DNA of 64,000 nt from Mesostigma viride. Lineage: Eukaryota > Streptophyta > Mesostigmatophyceae > Mesostigmatales > Mesostigmataceae. The first letter of the stretch is position 1. Each line of letters opens with the position of its first letter. The stretch spans positions 4,519,775 through 4,583,774 of the forward strand of contig RPFO01000076.1 of the NCBI GenBank assembly GCA_009746045.1, read 5' to 3'. This document shows, one piece after another, positions 22,367 to 32,545 of the stretch. The translations under genes and the position numbers were made by a program. The notes under the pieces are model-generated. The model did not search any database and had not been told where the DNA came from. It saw only the letters and a list, made by a program, of their open reading frames with translations.

Positions 22367-24183
22367 GTGGTCCTGCCCCTTTGGGCGCCCCAGCCGAGGT
22401 ACATTATACTCCAGATTATTCTGCCTCGAGCGCTGCGTCCGCCTCCTCGGCGTCTGTTCCTCCCTCTCCGGTCCCGTCGTCCCCTCGGTCGACCCGGGAT
22501 GTTGCAGTAGAGCCTACCCCTTCGGGTTTGCCTGATCCTCTTTCGGCGACGGTCTCGGCTATGCAGGCTCAGATCCAGTCCCTGACCACGGCGTTCGGGG
22601 CCTTCCTGGCGGCCCAAGCGCAGACTCCGGCCACGCCAGGTGGGGTGTCTGTGGTGTCCGCGCCCCCTACCCCTTTGGTTGCTTCGGCACCTGTGGTTTC
22701 GCCGGCGCCCCCTACCCCTTCGGTTGCTGCGGCTCCGACACCTCCGGTTGCCTCCGTGCCTGCCGCCGACGTTCCCGCGCCTCGGCGCGAGTCTTCAGCC
22801 CCTTCGGCTGTGCCCGCCGTCGCCCCCTCTGGGCCGTCCGCTGCGCCCTCACAGCCAGTTCGTGGTTTCTTCAGCGACCCGGGCGGTCTTCCCAGGCTTT
22901 GGGAGGGCGGTCCTCCGCAGAGGATCCCGGTGCCTGACTGGAGCTTGGACGGTAACCAGTCGTATGCCGGATTGCCTGTCCCCACGGGTCCTATTTTCAA
23001 CATGTGGCCTGGTGGTGCTCCACCCCCAGAGACCGGCGCGCCAGTTGCGGAGGCGGGTCCGTCGCGACCCCCTGCGGCATCGGGTCCGACGCGGCCCCCT
23101 GTTGTACCGGCACCTTCCGCGCCTGTGCCGGTTCCTACCCCTTCGTCGGCCCCTGCCCCTTCGGCCCCGCGGTCTTTGGCTGCGGTCGTTCGGTCCAGTG
23201 GCTCTGACCCGCGCGCCACCCGCGCTGCCGATTCCCTTCGGGAGTTGTCAGAGGGCGATCGGGATCGGGCCCCTTCGGTGGTGCATGCGACTCCGGAGTC
23301 GCGCGACACGCCTGTCTTCGGGTATGGTATGTCTGCGCTCGCTTGCCGCCAGTGTGACCTGCCGCGCGCCTCCGCCGAGCTGGCCATTTCGCCCATGTCC
23401 TACGGGTTCTCCCAGGTGTGTCGGGCGCCGCGGGACCGTAACCTACCAGTTGAGACTGATCGGCCTCCTTTCGACATGGTTATTTTGGCTGATCCGGTGT
23501 TCCAGGGTGAGATCCTGGTTCGGCGCGTCCTGTACCGCTGGGCGCGGCGCCACAATGACTTGGACACCTACGGCGGGTTCCAGTGGGCTTACCCTCCGCC
23601 TCTGGGCATTATGGCCTCAGATGCTCTTACGGTAGATTTTCCTGCGGTGCCGGGTGCCACGTACAGCACCGTCCTTCAGCCCATCCTAGAGTGGGATGCC
23701 CGTCGTCCAGCGCCCATCCCGGGCCAGGGTTTGGACTCTCGGGGTCATCCTCCTCCCCGGGCTAGCGACTACCTCGAGACGTTCGGGTCGCGACAGTGTG
23801 CCCGCCGGTGGCGCTCCCGCGAGATTCGGCATATCCGGTTGTGGCCGTCCAACGTGGAGCCCCTGGTAGATCTGTTTTTCCCGACGGGTATGCGCCCTCG
23901 GATCCGGTATCATCGCCTGCTCCTTCGGGCTCTCTGCCTGATCGCGGTAGAGCCTTTCCTACGCCTCTTTGCCTGCGGTTTCCTGGACTGGGCCCGGGGC
24001 CAGGTCGTTCTTACACAGCATAGGTACTACTGGGCCTTCCTGGGCCTTTTCCCTGACGGCGTGTGGGCCGATGTTTTCCTCACTGTAGATAGGCACGACA
24101 ATGCTGAGGATGTGTCTCACTACCAGGCTTACCTGGATGTCCTGCTGGCCTCCCGTGGTACCTACCAGACGGATGGCCATTAG
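22367..24183 (+). CDS. Large third ORF of the gypsy element, after pol
   Basis: About 605 residues follow the insertion; with the 13 codons at 14,542 the protein is about 618 residues. The N-terminal 290 residues are Pro/Ala/Ser-rich with repeated PxPP-type motifs. A compact half follows with CRQCDLPRASAELAISPMSYGF, WARRHNDLDTYGGFQWAYPPP, RRWRSREIRHIRLWPSN and a run of aromatic residues near the end (HRYYWAFLGLFPDGVWADVF), stopping at TDGH. It shows no zinc knuckle and no clear membrane anchor, so it is neither an ordinary nucleocapsid nor an obvious envelope. It lies between the chromodomain-like end of pol and the polypurine tract. Confidence 0.75.
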
Positions 24184-24552
24184 ATAGAGGGCCTTAGGCC
24201 CGACCTGAGGGTGTTGTCCCTCCGGTATGTAGAGTCGCCCTCATGTTCTGGCCAGTTGACTGGTCGTTCTTGGTCCTTGGTGCTGATTGGTTTACTCTGT
24301 GTGTCCTGCCCAGTGCCGTTCCCCCCGGCAAGGACTTTGTTCCAGGCAGTTAGGGGAACCTACCACCAGGCTTGGTGCTGGCTAACCCTACACCTCCAGG
24401 CGTGGTGGTGGAGACCGTGTGAACTATTGGTGCTTTGTATCTTGGATGGCCTGCCGACTGTGTTAGTGTGTGCTGGGTGCATTAGGTTTCCTACCCCTTG
24501 TTTTCCTCCCTGTGCGTAGGGAGAGGGCTCCCTACCTTTGTGGGGGGGGAGG
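24184..24552 (+). other. 3' untranslated region and polypurine tract of the gypsy element
   Basis: No gene. A G-run (about 24,540-24,552, GGGGGGGGAGG) directly precedes the LTR start and is the expected polypurine tract. Confidence 0.6.
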
Positions 24553-25127
24553 TGTTACGTCGCGTAACAATTCGTTGTAGTTACGGACGTAAATTAGGTC
24601 TTTTGCCTCGGTTGTCCCCAGGTTTACGTTTAGGCTCCTACCGGGACATTATTGTCCTCGTAACAGTACTGTGGTACATTGGGTGCCGTTGGGCGCCGCG
24701 CCGCGTACTTTACTAGTGGTCCTGATCCTGTGGTAGAATGTAGTGGACCAGCGTGCATCAGTAGATGTAGTGGACCAGCGTGCATCTGTAGGCGAGGGCC
24801 ATGTCGGCCCGAGCGTGTTGGACCGTTGGTGACCATTTATGCGCGTTCTATCCCTTGTGTGTGCACTCGGCGTGTGTTAAATGAATTAACACATATAGGC
24901 TTGGGTCACGGCAGTTTAGTTGTGTTTCCTTCCTCTTTTCCTGGAGTAAACGGGTTTGATTAAATGGCCTATGGCATATTACAGTAGTACATAATATGTA
25001 AATGCATTGAGATCTGGTTCGTCTCGGTCGTCTTTCGCTAGGGGTGTAAATAGAAGCGGCCTCACTAGTTTAGGTAGTATCAGGACCGGTAGAGGTAGAG
25101 GTGGCGGCCGAGGCTTGCGGCGTAACA
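24553..25127 (+). repeat. LTR-C, gypsy 3' LTR
   Basis: A 575-base LTR with TG...CA termini and a short inverted repeat, TGTTACG ... CGTAACA. It contains a two-unit internal repeat (TGTAGTGGACCAGCGTGCATC, 24,748-24,790). A divergent relative of its 3' half ends at 27,975. Confidence 0.75.
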
Positions 25128-26346
25128 GTACAGGTCATGGGTGAGCAGGCACAAGACGTCTTCTACTTGGGTGATGGATCCTGAGAGCCAGTCTGTGGTG
25201 CTTCTCTCCTACCCAGGGACATGCCTGCGTTATGTTGCCCAGATGGCAGCAGGGGCTGCAGAGACGTGCATGGTGCTGCAGGTCAGCAGGAACTGGCCAG
25301 ACTTGGTTCACATGGTGGAGCAGTTTCCCTTGTTTGGGACCAAGGGCAAGGATGGCGTGAATGGGGATTGGTATAGCCTGTGAAGAACAGAGCTGAGCAG
25401 GAAGAGGATGGGGGAAGAGCATGGAAGGTGCTTTGGATTGTGGTGTGAGGGGGGGATTCCAGGATGGATGATGGGGGGGGGGGGGCTCCAGTCCAGTTCT
25501 GATGTTCCAGTCCAGAGTAACTTCCAGGTTCCAGGATGCTGAATGGAAGACCTTGTATTATGAGATGTGTTTATCTGGATTTATAGTAGATAAGGTAGTG
25601 ACTTGTCTGCTGTAGAAACCTGTGACTAGATGTTTATGAGATAGGAGGCCCTGTTTCCAGGGATGTAAAAACCCATCTGCTTTTCCCAAGAGATGGTGGA
25701 TTTCTGTTCAATGTTCCTCTGCCTTCAAGAGTTGGCTATTGGACCTGGGAGGTCCAGTTTTGAGGGGGAGATATGTAACAAGCAAAAATGACTTTGTTGT
25801 TACATCCTTTGTTTTGTGAATGTTTGGCTTTTATTCGAGGACTTTTGGATCAGTATTGAGAAAGTTATGAGGTTTCTAAGACGACGGTACTTGGAGCTGA
25901 TACTTTGTCAACCAACTGATAGGAACCCTCATTGGTCGTGGCCTGATCCACGTAGGGTTGTAGTTTGTTGGCTGATACTACTGATAGGAGCCCTCATTGG
26001 TCGTGGCCTGATCCACGTGGGGTTATAGTTTGTTGGTCGGTACTACCAAGTCTTAAATGTTCCTTTGGGACTTTGGTGCTTACTACAGATTCAGGATCTC
26101 ATGTACAGATTCTGCCAGGCTGTTGGCGTTGTTGTTCTGTTTTGTGTGACTAGGATGGATACGAGGATCTTGTTTAGAATTCCATGATTTTGATTGGTTC
26201 TTTTCAGGCTAAGGTTGAGGCATGCTCGACAAGCACGTCGATATCAAGGACGTGGGGTCGCCATTATTGCTACGTTGGTTTTGATTCATCATGGTATAAT
26301 AAAGCTTGTCTTTGTTGTCCATTCATAAGAGCCCCTTGGCTATAGA
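25128..26346. other. Non-coding stretch with one weak ORF
   Basis: A 69-residue frame at 25,174-25,383 (MDPESQSVVLLSYPG ... GVNGDWYSL) is the only protein-like part. It is unsupported by any motif and broken in the duplicate. Two 55-base near-repeats containing CATTGGTCGTGGCCTGATCCAC lie near 25,930-26,035. Confidence 0.4.
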
Positions 26347-27046
26347 AGTTAAACTTTCTTAGCACACGCAATGTGAAGGATATGGTTGCAATGCAGCAAT
26401 GTGTGAATATGGTTGGAAACGGAGCTTTGTTAAAATCGGATAATGTTTACAGCGCTCACACACTTGAGGCTTGTACACGCGCTTGCCAAGTCAAGGCACA
26501 ACACGTGAGGCGGGCTCGCAAGAGATGCCCATTTGGCACTGGCCTATTGTTTATATACTTGTGCACTGTGCTTGCTAGTCCTGAGCAGCCTAGGAGGCCT
26601 GCTCAGTAATAACACCCCCGGTACAGTATTCACTACCTGTACAGCGCCCAGTTCCTATACAGTAGGTCTGCCATACAGGCACAGTGACCACAGAGTACAG
26701 TCACCACAGTGATTATTGCATCTGCACCTAGAAGTCCAGGGCTAAGCCTGCGGTACCAACAGACCACAGGTTAAGGTTCCTATTTCCTGCGTACGACGTA
26801 TTAATCCAATACCGTCGTAGGTACAGCACCTAATTCCTGTCAGCCCAGGAATTACTGTCGACCCCATATGTCGTCGGCAAATATTCACGTCCGACTTAGA
26901 AGAACAGCCGGCTCGCGCTCGCGCGCGACCGGGAAGTCGGAACGCCATAACTTTCTTGATACTCGTCGGAATGAACTCGTTCCGGTGCCGCTGGAATCGC
27001 AGAGATATGCCGAATTAGGATCACGCCAATGCGCTTGGCGTTAACT
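26347..27046. repeat. Solo LTR-B
   Basis: A 700-base LTR starting AGTTAAAC and ending GTTAACT, flanked exactly by ATAGA at 26,342-26,346 and 27,047-27,051. It matches the LTR at 58,244-58,935 over its whole length, and no internal element sequence is attached. It is the product of LTR-LTR recombination of a former insertion. Confidence 0.8.
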
Positions 27047-27975
27047 ATAGACGTCCTTCAGTTCCACAGAGGTCGTCTATACACGAGCTTGTCTTTGTGT
27101 CTACAAGGGGTTGTGATTCCCTAAATCACGTGCTGTGGAATTTCCATCTCAACGTTGCTCGGATACTTGAAGTTCTGCAACTCAAGAAAGCAACCCAGGT
27201 AAAAGATCTTTCATATTGGACTGTGGATGATGCTGATGATCATTTTTAGTCGTTACAGTCTAAAGACGAAGGACAACTGCCGAAAGCTGAAATGGAATGA
27301 TGGTTGTATTAGCAATAATACAATGAGAGTAGTGTAAGCTTGAGGGCTCAGAATGGAACGTCTGGGCAAACTCTGGTCCTGCGGCACTCCCCAGTGCTAC
27401 GCCTATATGCCTATGGCAGTGCTACCTGCAGCACCTACCGGTGGACAACTGGACACTGCAATGCCATGCAACCACGTCACTAGCAACCAGCTAAGACTCG
27501 GCCCGTCAGGCCCGGCTACACCGGACCTGGCGGGTCGATCTAGCACCTAGGAACAGTCTGGCACTAACTGCACGTCAGTCCACATGACGCCTCAGTACCG
27601 TACGCCCTGCCGTACAGTACTGAGGTGTCCCGCTCAGCCGCGGTAGGCAATACGCGGCGCGCAGGCCGGAAATCCGTGTGTCAGCCTAAGCATCTCATCT
27701 AACTGTTGTCCTTCGTGAATGGCACCCGGCGTGTGTTAATGATGAATTAGCACATATTAGCTAGGGTCATGGCAGTGTAGTATTGTTTCCTTCGTAGTAC
27801 CCTGGTTTTATTCGGTATATGGCGTATTATAATGGAATGCATTGTTGAGAAGCAGCGTCGTCGCGTCCTAGGTATTATAGCCAATATAGCTCCTCACTCC
27901 TAGGTATGTGCATCCTCACTAGTTTAGGTAAGGTTAGGCGAGGTGTTTGGGATAGAGTCGAGCCAGGGCGTAACA
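27047..27975. repeat. Divergent C-type LTR tail and unassigned sequence
   Basis: About 27,727-27,975 resembles the 3' half of LTR-C (GCGTGTGTTAATGATGAATTA, then TCCTCACTAGTTTAGG) and ends GGGCGTAACA. The 5' boundary is not visible. No gene in the segment. Confidence 0.45.
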
Positions 27976-28240
27976 ATTACCCTATATTAGCCCCTAGGGT
28001 AGAACTATGGCAATAAATTACCCACATTTACCCTTGGAGGGTAAAACACGGGTAATATTTAACCATTTCTACCTTGGAGGGTAAAAACCAGGTAAAACCA
28101 AGTGCAAATGCAAGGTAAAACCAAATGCAAGGTAAAAAATTACCCCACAATTACCTTTTACCCCATTATTACCTTGAGGGTAATAATTTTTTATCTTTTA
28201 CCCCACTTTCACCTCATTTTACCCCACTATTACCCAAGTT
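27976..28240. repeat. TTTTACC/GGTAAAA-rich low-complexity tract
   Basis: Dense GGTAAAA and TTTTACCCC words occur on both strands, including perfect inverted pairs, giving foldback potential. A related GGTAAAAA tract lies at 54,720-55,045. Confidence 0.6.
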
Positions 28241-29532
28241 CGAGCCCAGAGAGAGCTAGCTGCATGCAGGTGACGCATGCATGCATGCAGGGGACGCAAG
28301 AAAAGCCGGCCTCCCATGCAGGCGGATGAGCGTTACTTCCGTCGATCGCGCATGCATCATGTAATTACTTACCGAGACAAACCGGAAAAGTGCCAACCCC
28401 CGGTTGTCAAAGCTTTCAATCCAGTTCTAGCAACGTTAACGGTTTGACTACGATAAGTTTAGTCCGCAAAACTTGTCAGCCCGGCACTGCGGCCGCCAAC
28501 ATGCAAGTGAATTCCTTCATTTCTTAATTATTCCAAAGGACAGAAAATTCGCTCTGATTAATGACATGAAAACGCCCATGCCGAATACATGAAAACAAAG
28601 CAGTGACCTCATGAAACAGAAAATTTTCCGCCATATTATTGGCCTAGTCCTCCGACATGCCGAGCAGCCTGAATTCACGTCGCCATGCCCACCATGCTAG
28701 GGAAAAAAATGCGCGCATCGCTTTCCCCGGACGTTACACAGACGTTCACGTTTTGTCCGCGCCAAAATTTCGCACATGTTCCGTAAAGGGCGTGACGGAA
28801 ACAGGATTCTGACCAAACGAATCAGATTTCGATCGGAAAAACCGCTGTCTGACCATGGTCTGACGCATCGAACTAAGAATCCCGACTGATCTGTAATAAA
28901 AAACACCTGTCTGTAATTAGTGAAACTAATCTGTAATTACCGGGCCCCAACTTTACTAATCTGTAATTTTCTCTATTTAGATTAATCCGACGGTGGAACC
29001 GGCTTTGACCAAAATATCTAAATTAATCCGACGGTGAAACCGGCTTTGAATATTTAAATTAATCTAAATGAATATTTAAGGGGACGTGGCGCGCCGAATA
29101 TTTTCCGCGCGAAAAAATTCGCGGCACCGGCCGTACCGTGAAAAGTGGGTGCTCCGTGCGCGCACCACTTGCGGAAGTGGCCATGGCGACTGCGTTTAGG
29201 CGAAACTAGCAATGTAGGGCTAGAGAAATGCAAAAAAAATGATTGGATGTTGAAGACGATGATTTAATGATGTTGGATTGCGGCGGCAAGTGGCTGGTTT
29301 ACAATATCGCTGCTTTCTTTTACTGCCATCGGCATGGGGGGTAATCTGCATTTTTTGGTCGCGCGGAATAAAATAGAATTCGTGATTGCGGCAGTAAATT
29401 CTCAGTTTTGGGGGTCTTTTTGACCGTGAAGGATGCATTCATATCGGTAGCATCGAATTCTAAACCGAACGGGTGCTTTTTGCTACATTTTCGGCCATTC
29501 TCTGTAAGTATTTTTTCAGGCCTGCGCAGTGC
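28241..29532. other. Unassigned sequence up to the duplication edge
   Basis: AT-rich, no gene. It contains two units related to the 41-bp minisatellite of 31.8 kb (about 28,975-29,060) and TCTGTAATTA-type short repeats (28,890-28,970). Homology with the noisy copy ends at about 29,588. Confidence 0.45.
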
Positions 29533-29700
29533 ATGTCGGAACCTTCCATGGAAGAACGGCCGTTGTTGCGCGCCTGGGCGAGGGATCTACGAGGGCAAGG
29601 TATAGATTTGTGGCGACTGTTATCTACTATCAGTTCTTTCTTCGAAGAGCTCATCGTTCGAAGTTTTTTGCGTTCGTTTTGGTCAGTTTCCGCCAGTTAA
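29533..29700 (+). CDS. Short ORF straddling the duplication edge
   Basis: A 55-residue frame, MSEPSMEERPLLRAWARD ... SFWSVSAS, which starts inside the duplicated part and ends in unique sequence. A pyrimidine-rich stretch ending CAG lies just upstream and could be a splice acceptor. No family recognised. It may be a first exon or chance. Confidence 0.2.
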   Translation: MSEPSMEERPLLRAWARDLRGQGIDLWRLLSTISSFFEELIVRSFLRSFWSVSAS

Positions 29701-30900
29701 CTCTCCGTTGCTTGCCGTCGTGTTGACGAATACCTGGCAGCTTTAGCTTGTTTTCGTTGATGTCTTGATCAAATCCGCTTCAGTCTCAGCCGATAGATCC
29801 TAGGGAAGGCGTAAGGGATTTCATAGCACGTGTTCTGGCAAGGATGTTGTGCGTATGGACGCTTCTTGTTGTGTGATAGTGACGCACCCTTTCCTCGCAG
29901 CGGCATCACAGCGGTCAGAAGCTGAACGGCCGCCACTGGTTTCTTTGCATTTTATCGTGCAGGGAAGGAATTTTTGAAATCGACGATCATGTTGGAGATA
30001 TTGCATTTGTGTGACTGCATGTAGATAGCTGCCATCATTGGTTTATTGGTTGGAGCTTTCCTTGTTATGATGATGTGACAAGACAGCAATATTGAGCCAA
30101 CCATGGTTGACATGGTTGACTGCATACAAGCTTTGTATGCCATGATCTCCTTGGTTCCTTGCCCTCCATAGTTCCAGTTTGTTGCCCATGTCGGGTAGTG
30201 CAGTTAAGGAGTTGTTGCTGTGTTGGTAAGCTTGGTTGGCATAATATATAACCCTTACAATCTAACCTGGGAGAAACATAGAAAATGCTGGTAATGCATG
30301 TTAGTGCCTGCATAATCATTATTGCTATTCACGTACTTATAAGTCTGGCCATGCTCGAGGGACGGTGAAGGAGTATGAGGTGCGTGGCCACCCCTTTGTA
30401 CTTCACAACATATTCAGCATGGATTTGATCCATGTTGATGGCATGTAAAGTGTGATTGTGTTTACTTGCTTTCTGAGTGGTCCTTAGCGCCTTGTCAGGT
30501 AGTGAGTGGTCGTCTAGGAAACCCATCAGTGCGTGCCACAGTGACCCCCAACCTTGAGCATGTGTCGTCATCAGTGTGCTAGAGTTAATTATATGTGCTT
30601 TTGATCATAGATTTGCTGAGTTCTTAGCATGAAGTTTACAAGGTAACCTTGGGTAGAGTATAGTGTATGCTCTCTTGGCATGTATGCCTAGCGATCGTGT
30701 TGCTATGCTTGCGCTGGCAAGGTTGGCCATGCCGAGGGCAGGTGAGGGAAGATGTGGTGCCTAGCCGTTTGCTTATGTTTTGTGATCGAGTGGGGCATGC
30801 TTTCTGGCTTTTTGGATGGAAAACAGCATGCCTAAGTGGCCATATACAAAGAAACCCCCCTTAAGCTTATGTTCAGGTTTTAGCACGCATAACCTTATTA
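29701..30900. other. Unique intergenic stretch
   Basis: No ORF with protein-like composition on either strand and no repeat seen elsewhere in the window. Confidence 0.4.
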
Positions 30901-31285
30901 CTTGAGCAAGACTTGTCGGAATGACCTGTGTTAAGGGTGGCTGCCACGACGTGATGCAAAGGGAGGGGCAGGGGGGCGATGGGGAAGGTAGTAGTGATGA
31001 TGAGAATGATGTTGATAATATTCCTTGCCTTGCATGTGCTTCCCCGGATGAAATTGACGGTGTCCCTTTCCTGCTGTGCAGCACATTCGGGTGCAAGGGA
31101 GGACTGCATGGGTGCTGCGCTGACCCCCCGTTGACTAAGGAGCCCAAGGGGGATTGGTTTTGCCCTGCCTGCCTTGTGCAGGATGCTTACAAGGGCTGAT
31201 ATAGTGACATTTTCTGTTTTAGCGGGCATTTTTTTTAAAACACGTCTGACGCAATAACTTGAGCTAGACTTGTCGGAATGACCTG
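30901..31285. repeat. 28-bp direct repeats flanking a PHD ORF
   Basis: CTTGAGCAAGACTTGTCGGA and eight further bases at 30,901-30,928 recur with one mismatch at 31,258-31,285. The start codon of the PHD ORF lies inside the first copy. Confidence 0.65.
30921..31199 (+). CDS. Small PHD-finger protein
   Basis: A 92-residue ORF. After an acidic stretch (SSDDENDVDN) a Cys4-His-Cys3 pattern follows: CLAC, then FLLCSTFGC, LHGCC and DWFCPAC, the signature of PHD zinc fingers that bind histone H3 tails. It is much shorter than usual PHD proteins, so it may be an exon, a fragment, or a domain carried by a mobile element. The direct repeats on both sides favour a mobile or duplicated origin. No splice evidence was found. 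Confidence 0.55.
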   Translation: MTCVKGGCHDVMQREGQGGDGEGSSDDENDVDNIPCLACASPDEIDGVPFLLCSTFGCKGGLHGCCADPPLTKEPKGDWFCPACLVQDAYKG

Positions 31286-31818
31286 GGACTTGGAACACTG
31301 CTGTCCCCCTGTTAGCCGGAATTTTTGTTGATTTTGTGGCCTTATCGGAAGTGTTTATGATATGTATATTCCCAATGTCCGGTAAAAAATGACCTGTTTT
31401 GCGGGAAAATTAATAACTGTTCAAGGTTTTGCCATTTCCATGATGTAAATAGCTCAGCAAGCTACAAACTCAGGGAACTATATGACCTTGATTTTTGGTA
31501 GCCAACAAATAAGTGCATTGGCTGGGGCATACTCAGCCCTAATTAGCGTCTTTTGCTATTTATAGCGCATTATTGGCGTATATATGGGGGTAGTACCCCC
31601 AACAAGTGCATGGACAACTCACTAGAGATGTTATTTAGTGCCCCCAATCATAATTCAGCCTTGTGCAAATGAATTTCAAGTGATATTAGCATATGTCAGA
31701 TTTTTTGGGTTTTGGGGTGCCACCTCCCCTTAAATACTCGTGCCGCCAGGGCCTTTAACTCTGAAGTTTCAGTCTGAACTGGCCGCGTCTGCGTGCCAGA
31801 GCTTAGCTTGCAAAAAAT
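31286..31818. other. Unique intergenic stretch
   Basis: AT-rich, no gene and no repeat recognised. A short GC-rich word near 31,785-31,800 (CGCGTCTGCGTGCCA) recurs at 49,857. Confidence 0.4.
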
Positions 31819-31972
31819 ATTTAGATTAATCCGACGGTGAAACCGGCTTTGACCAAAATATTTAGATTCATCCGACGGTGAAACCGGCTTTTACCAAAAT
31901 ATATAAATTAATCCGACGGTGAAACCGGCTTTGACCAAAATATCTAAATTAATCCGACGGCGACCGGTAAGC
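31819..31972. repeat. 41-bp minisatellite, four units
   Basis: Units start at 31,819, 31,860, 31,901 and 31,942, with core ATCCGACGGTGAAACCGGCT and an A/T-rich joint. Two related units occur at about 28,975-29,060 and in the noisy copy near 10,830-10,920. Confidence 0.85.
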
Positions 31973-32545
31973 AGCCAAAAGTATTTAAATCATATTTTAT
32001 TTATATTTGTCCAACCTGTGGTAAATTTTCTTGTTTTCGGACTCCCCCCCAATCCCCAATTCCCCATGGCCCAAGGTGTTTACCTTACAGGTGTACTTAC
32101 AGGTGTACGAGGAAATAGGAATAGCCAGGAATTTCAGTATTGTTGACAGGATTGTTGATTTTACGCTCACGAAACGCTGGCTTATTTTCCTGGAGTGCTG
32201 GCATGCTGGCCTAGTTAACTTGCCATGCCCGAAGTCTGAGGCATATTCTGATTAACCATGGGAAAGTTTCCGGTCCCCCCTTGTATACACTGTACTGGCA
32301 GCTGAATATTAATGCTGATCCGCCGGCTTACTTCCCAATGGCTCGGTCGCGGTTTTTCGATGCTCATTTGGGATGCCATGGAAGTCCTTCTGTACTTACG
32401 ATCTCGGAAGACAGTAGACACGGTTTTGCTTGTCTAGTCGATGATCAACCCGCTACAACAAACCGGCGTGTCTCGGAAGCTGCGGATAGCAAATCATAAC
32501 ACAGACTTCTAGGACGTAGTAGTTCTGTAGTCTTTTACAAGGCAA
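31973..32545 (+). promoter_or_regulatory. Upstream region of the GT29 gene
   Basis: No ORF of note. It would contain the promoter and 5' UTR. No sequence element could be assigned. Confidence 0.3.

Larger units (their letters stand above)
11489..25127 (+). mobile_element. Ty3/gypsy element, 5' truncated, split by a copia-like element
   Basis: Read with the copia-like insertion (14,581-22,366 plus one target duplication) set aside, this is one element: RT C-terminus, RNase H, integrase, chromodomain-like tail, a third ORF, a G-rich polypurine tract (about 24,538-24,552) and a 3' LTR starting TGTTACG and ending CGTAACA. Gag, protease and most of RT are missing: the left edge is the duplication junction. 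The exact GTGGT duplication and the in-frame continuation of the third ORF across the insertion show that both halves belong together. Confidence 0.75.

Noticed and set aside
22569-23396. 275-codon minus-strand ORF
   Set aside because: It is the antisense of the Pro-rich part of the gypsy third ORF; Gly/Ala/Thr-rich composition is explained by the other strand.
22369-24183. Envelope glycoprotein for the gypsy third ORF
   Set aside because: Position fits, but there is no signal peptide, no cleavage site and no membrane anchor that I can see.
25174-25383. 69-codon ORF (MDPESQSVV...)
   Set aside because: It has no motif, no support from neighbours, and is broken in the duplicate; left as a note in the non-coding entry.
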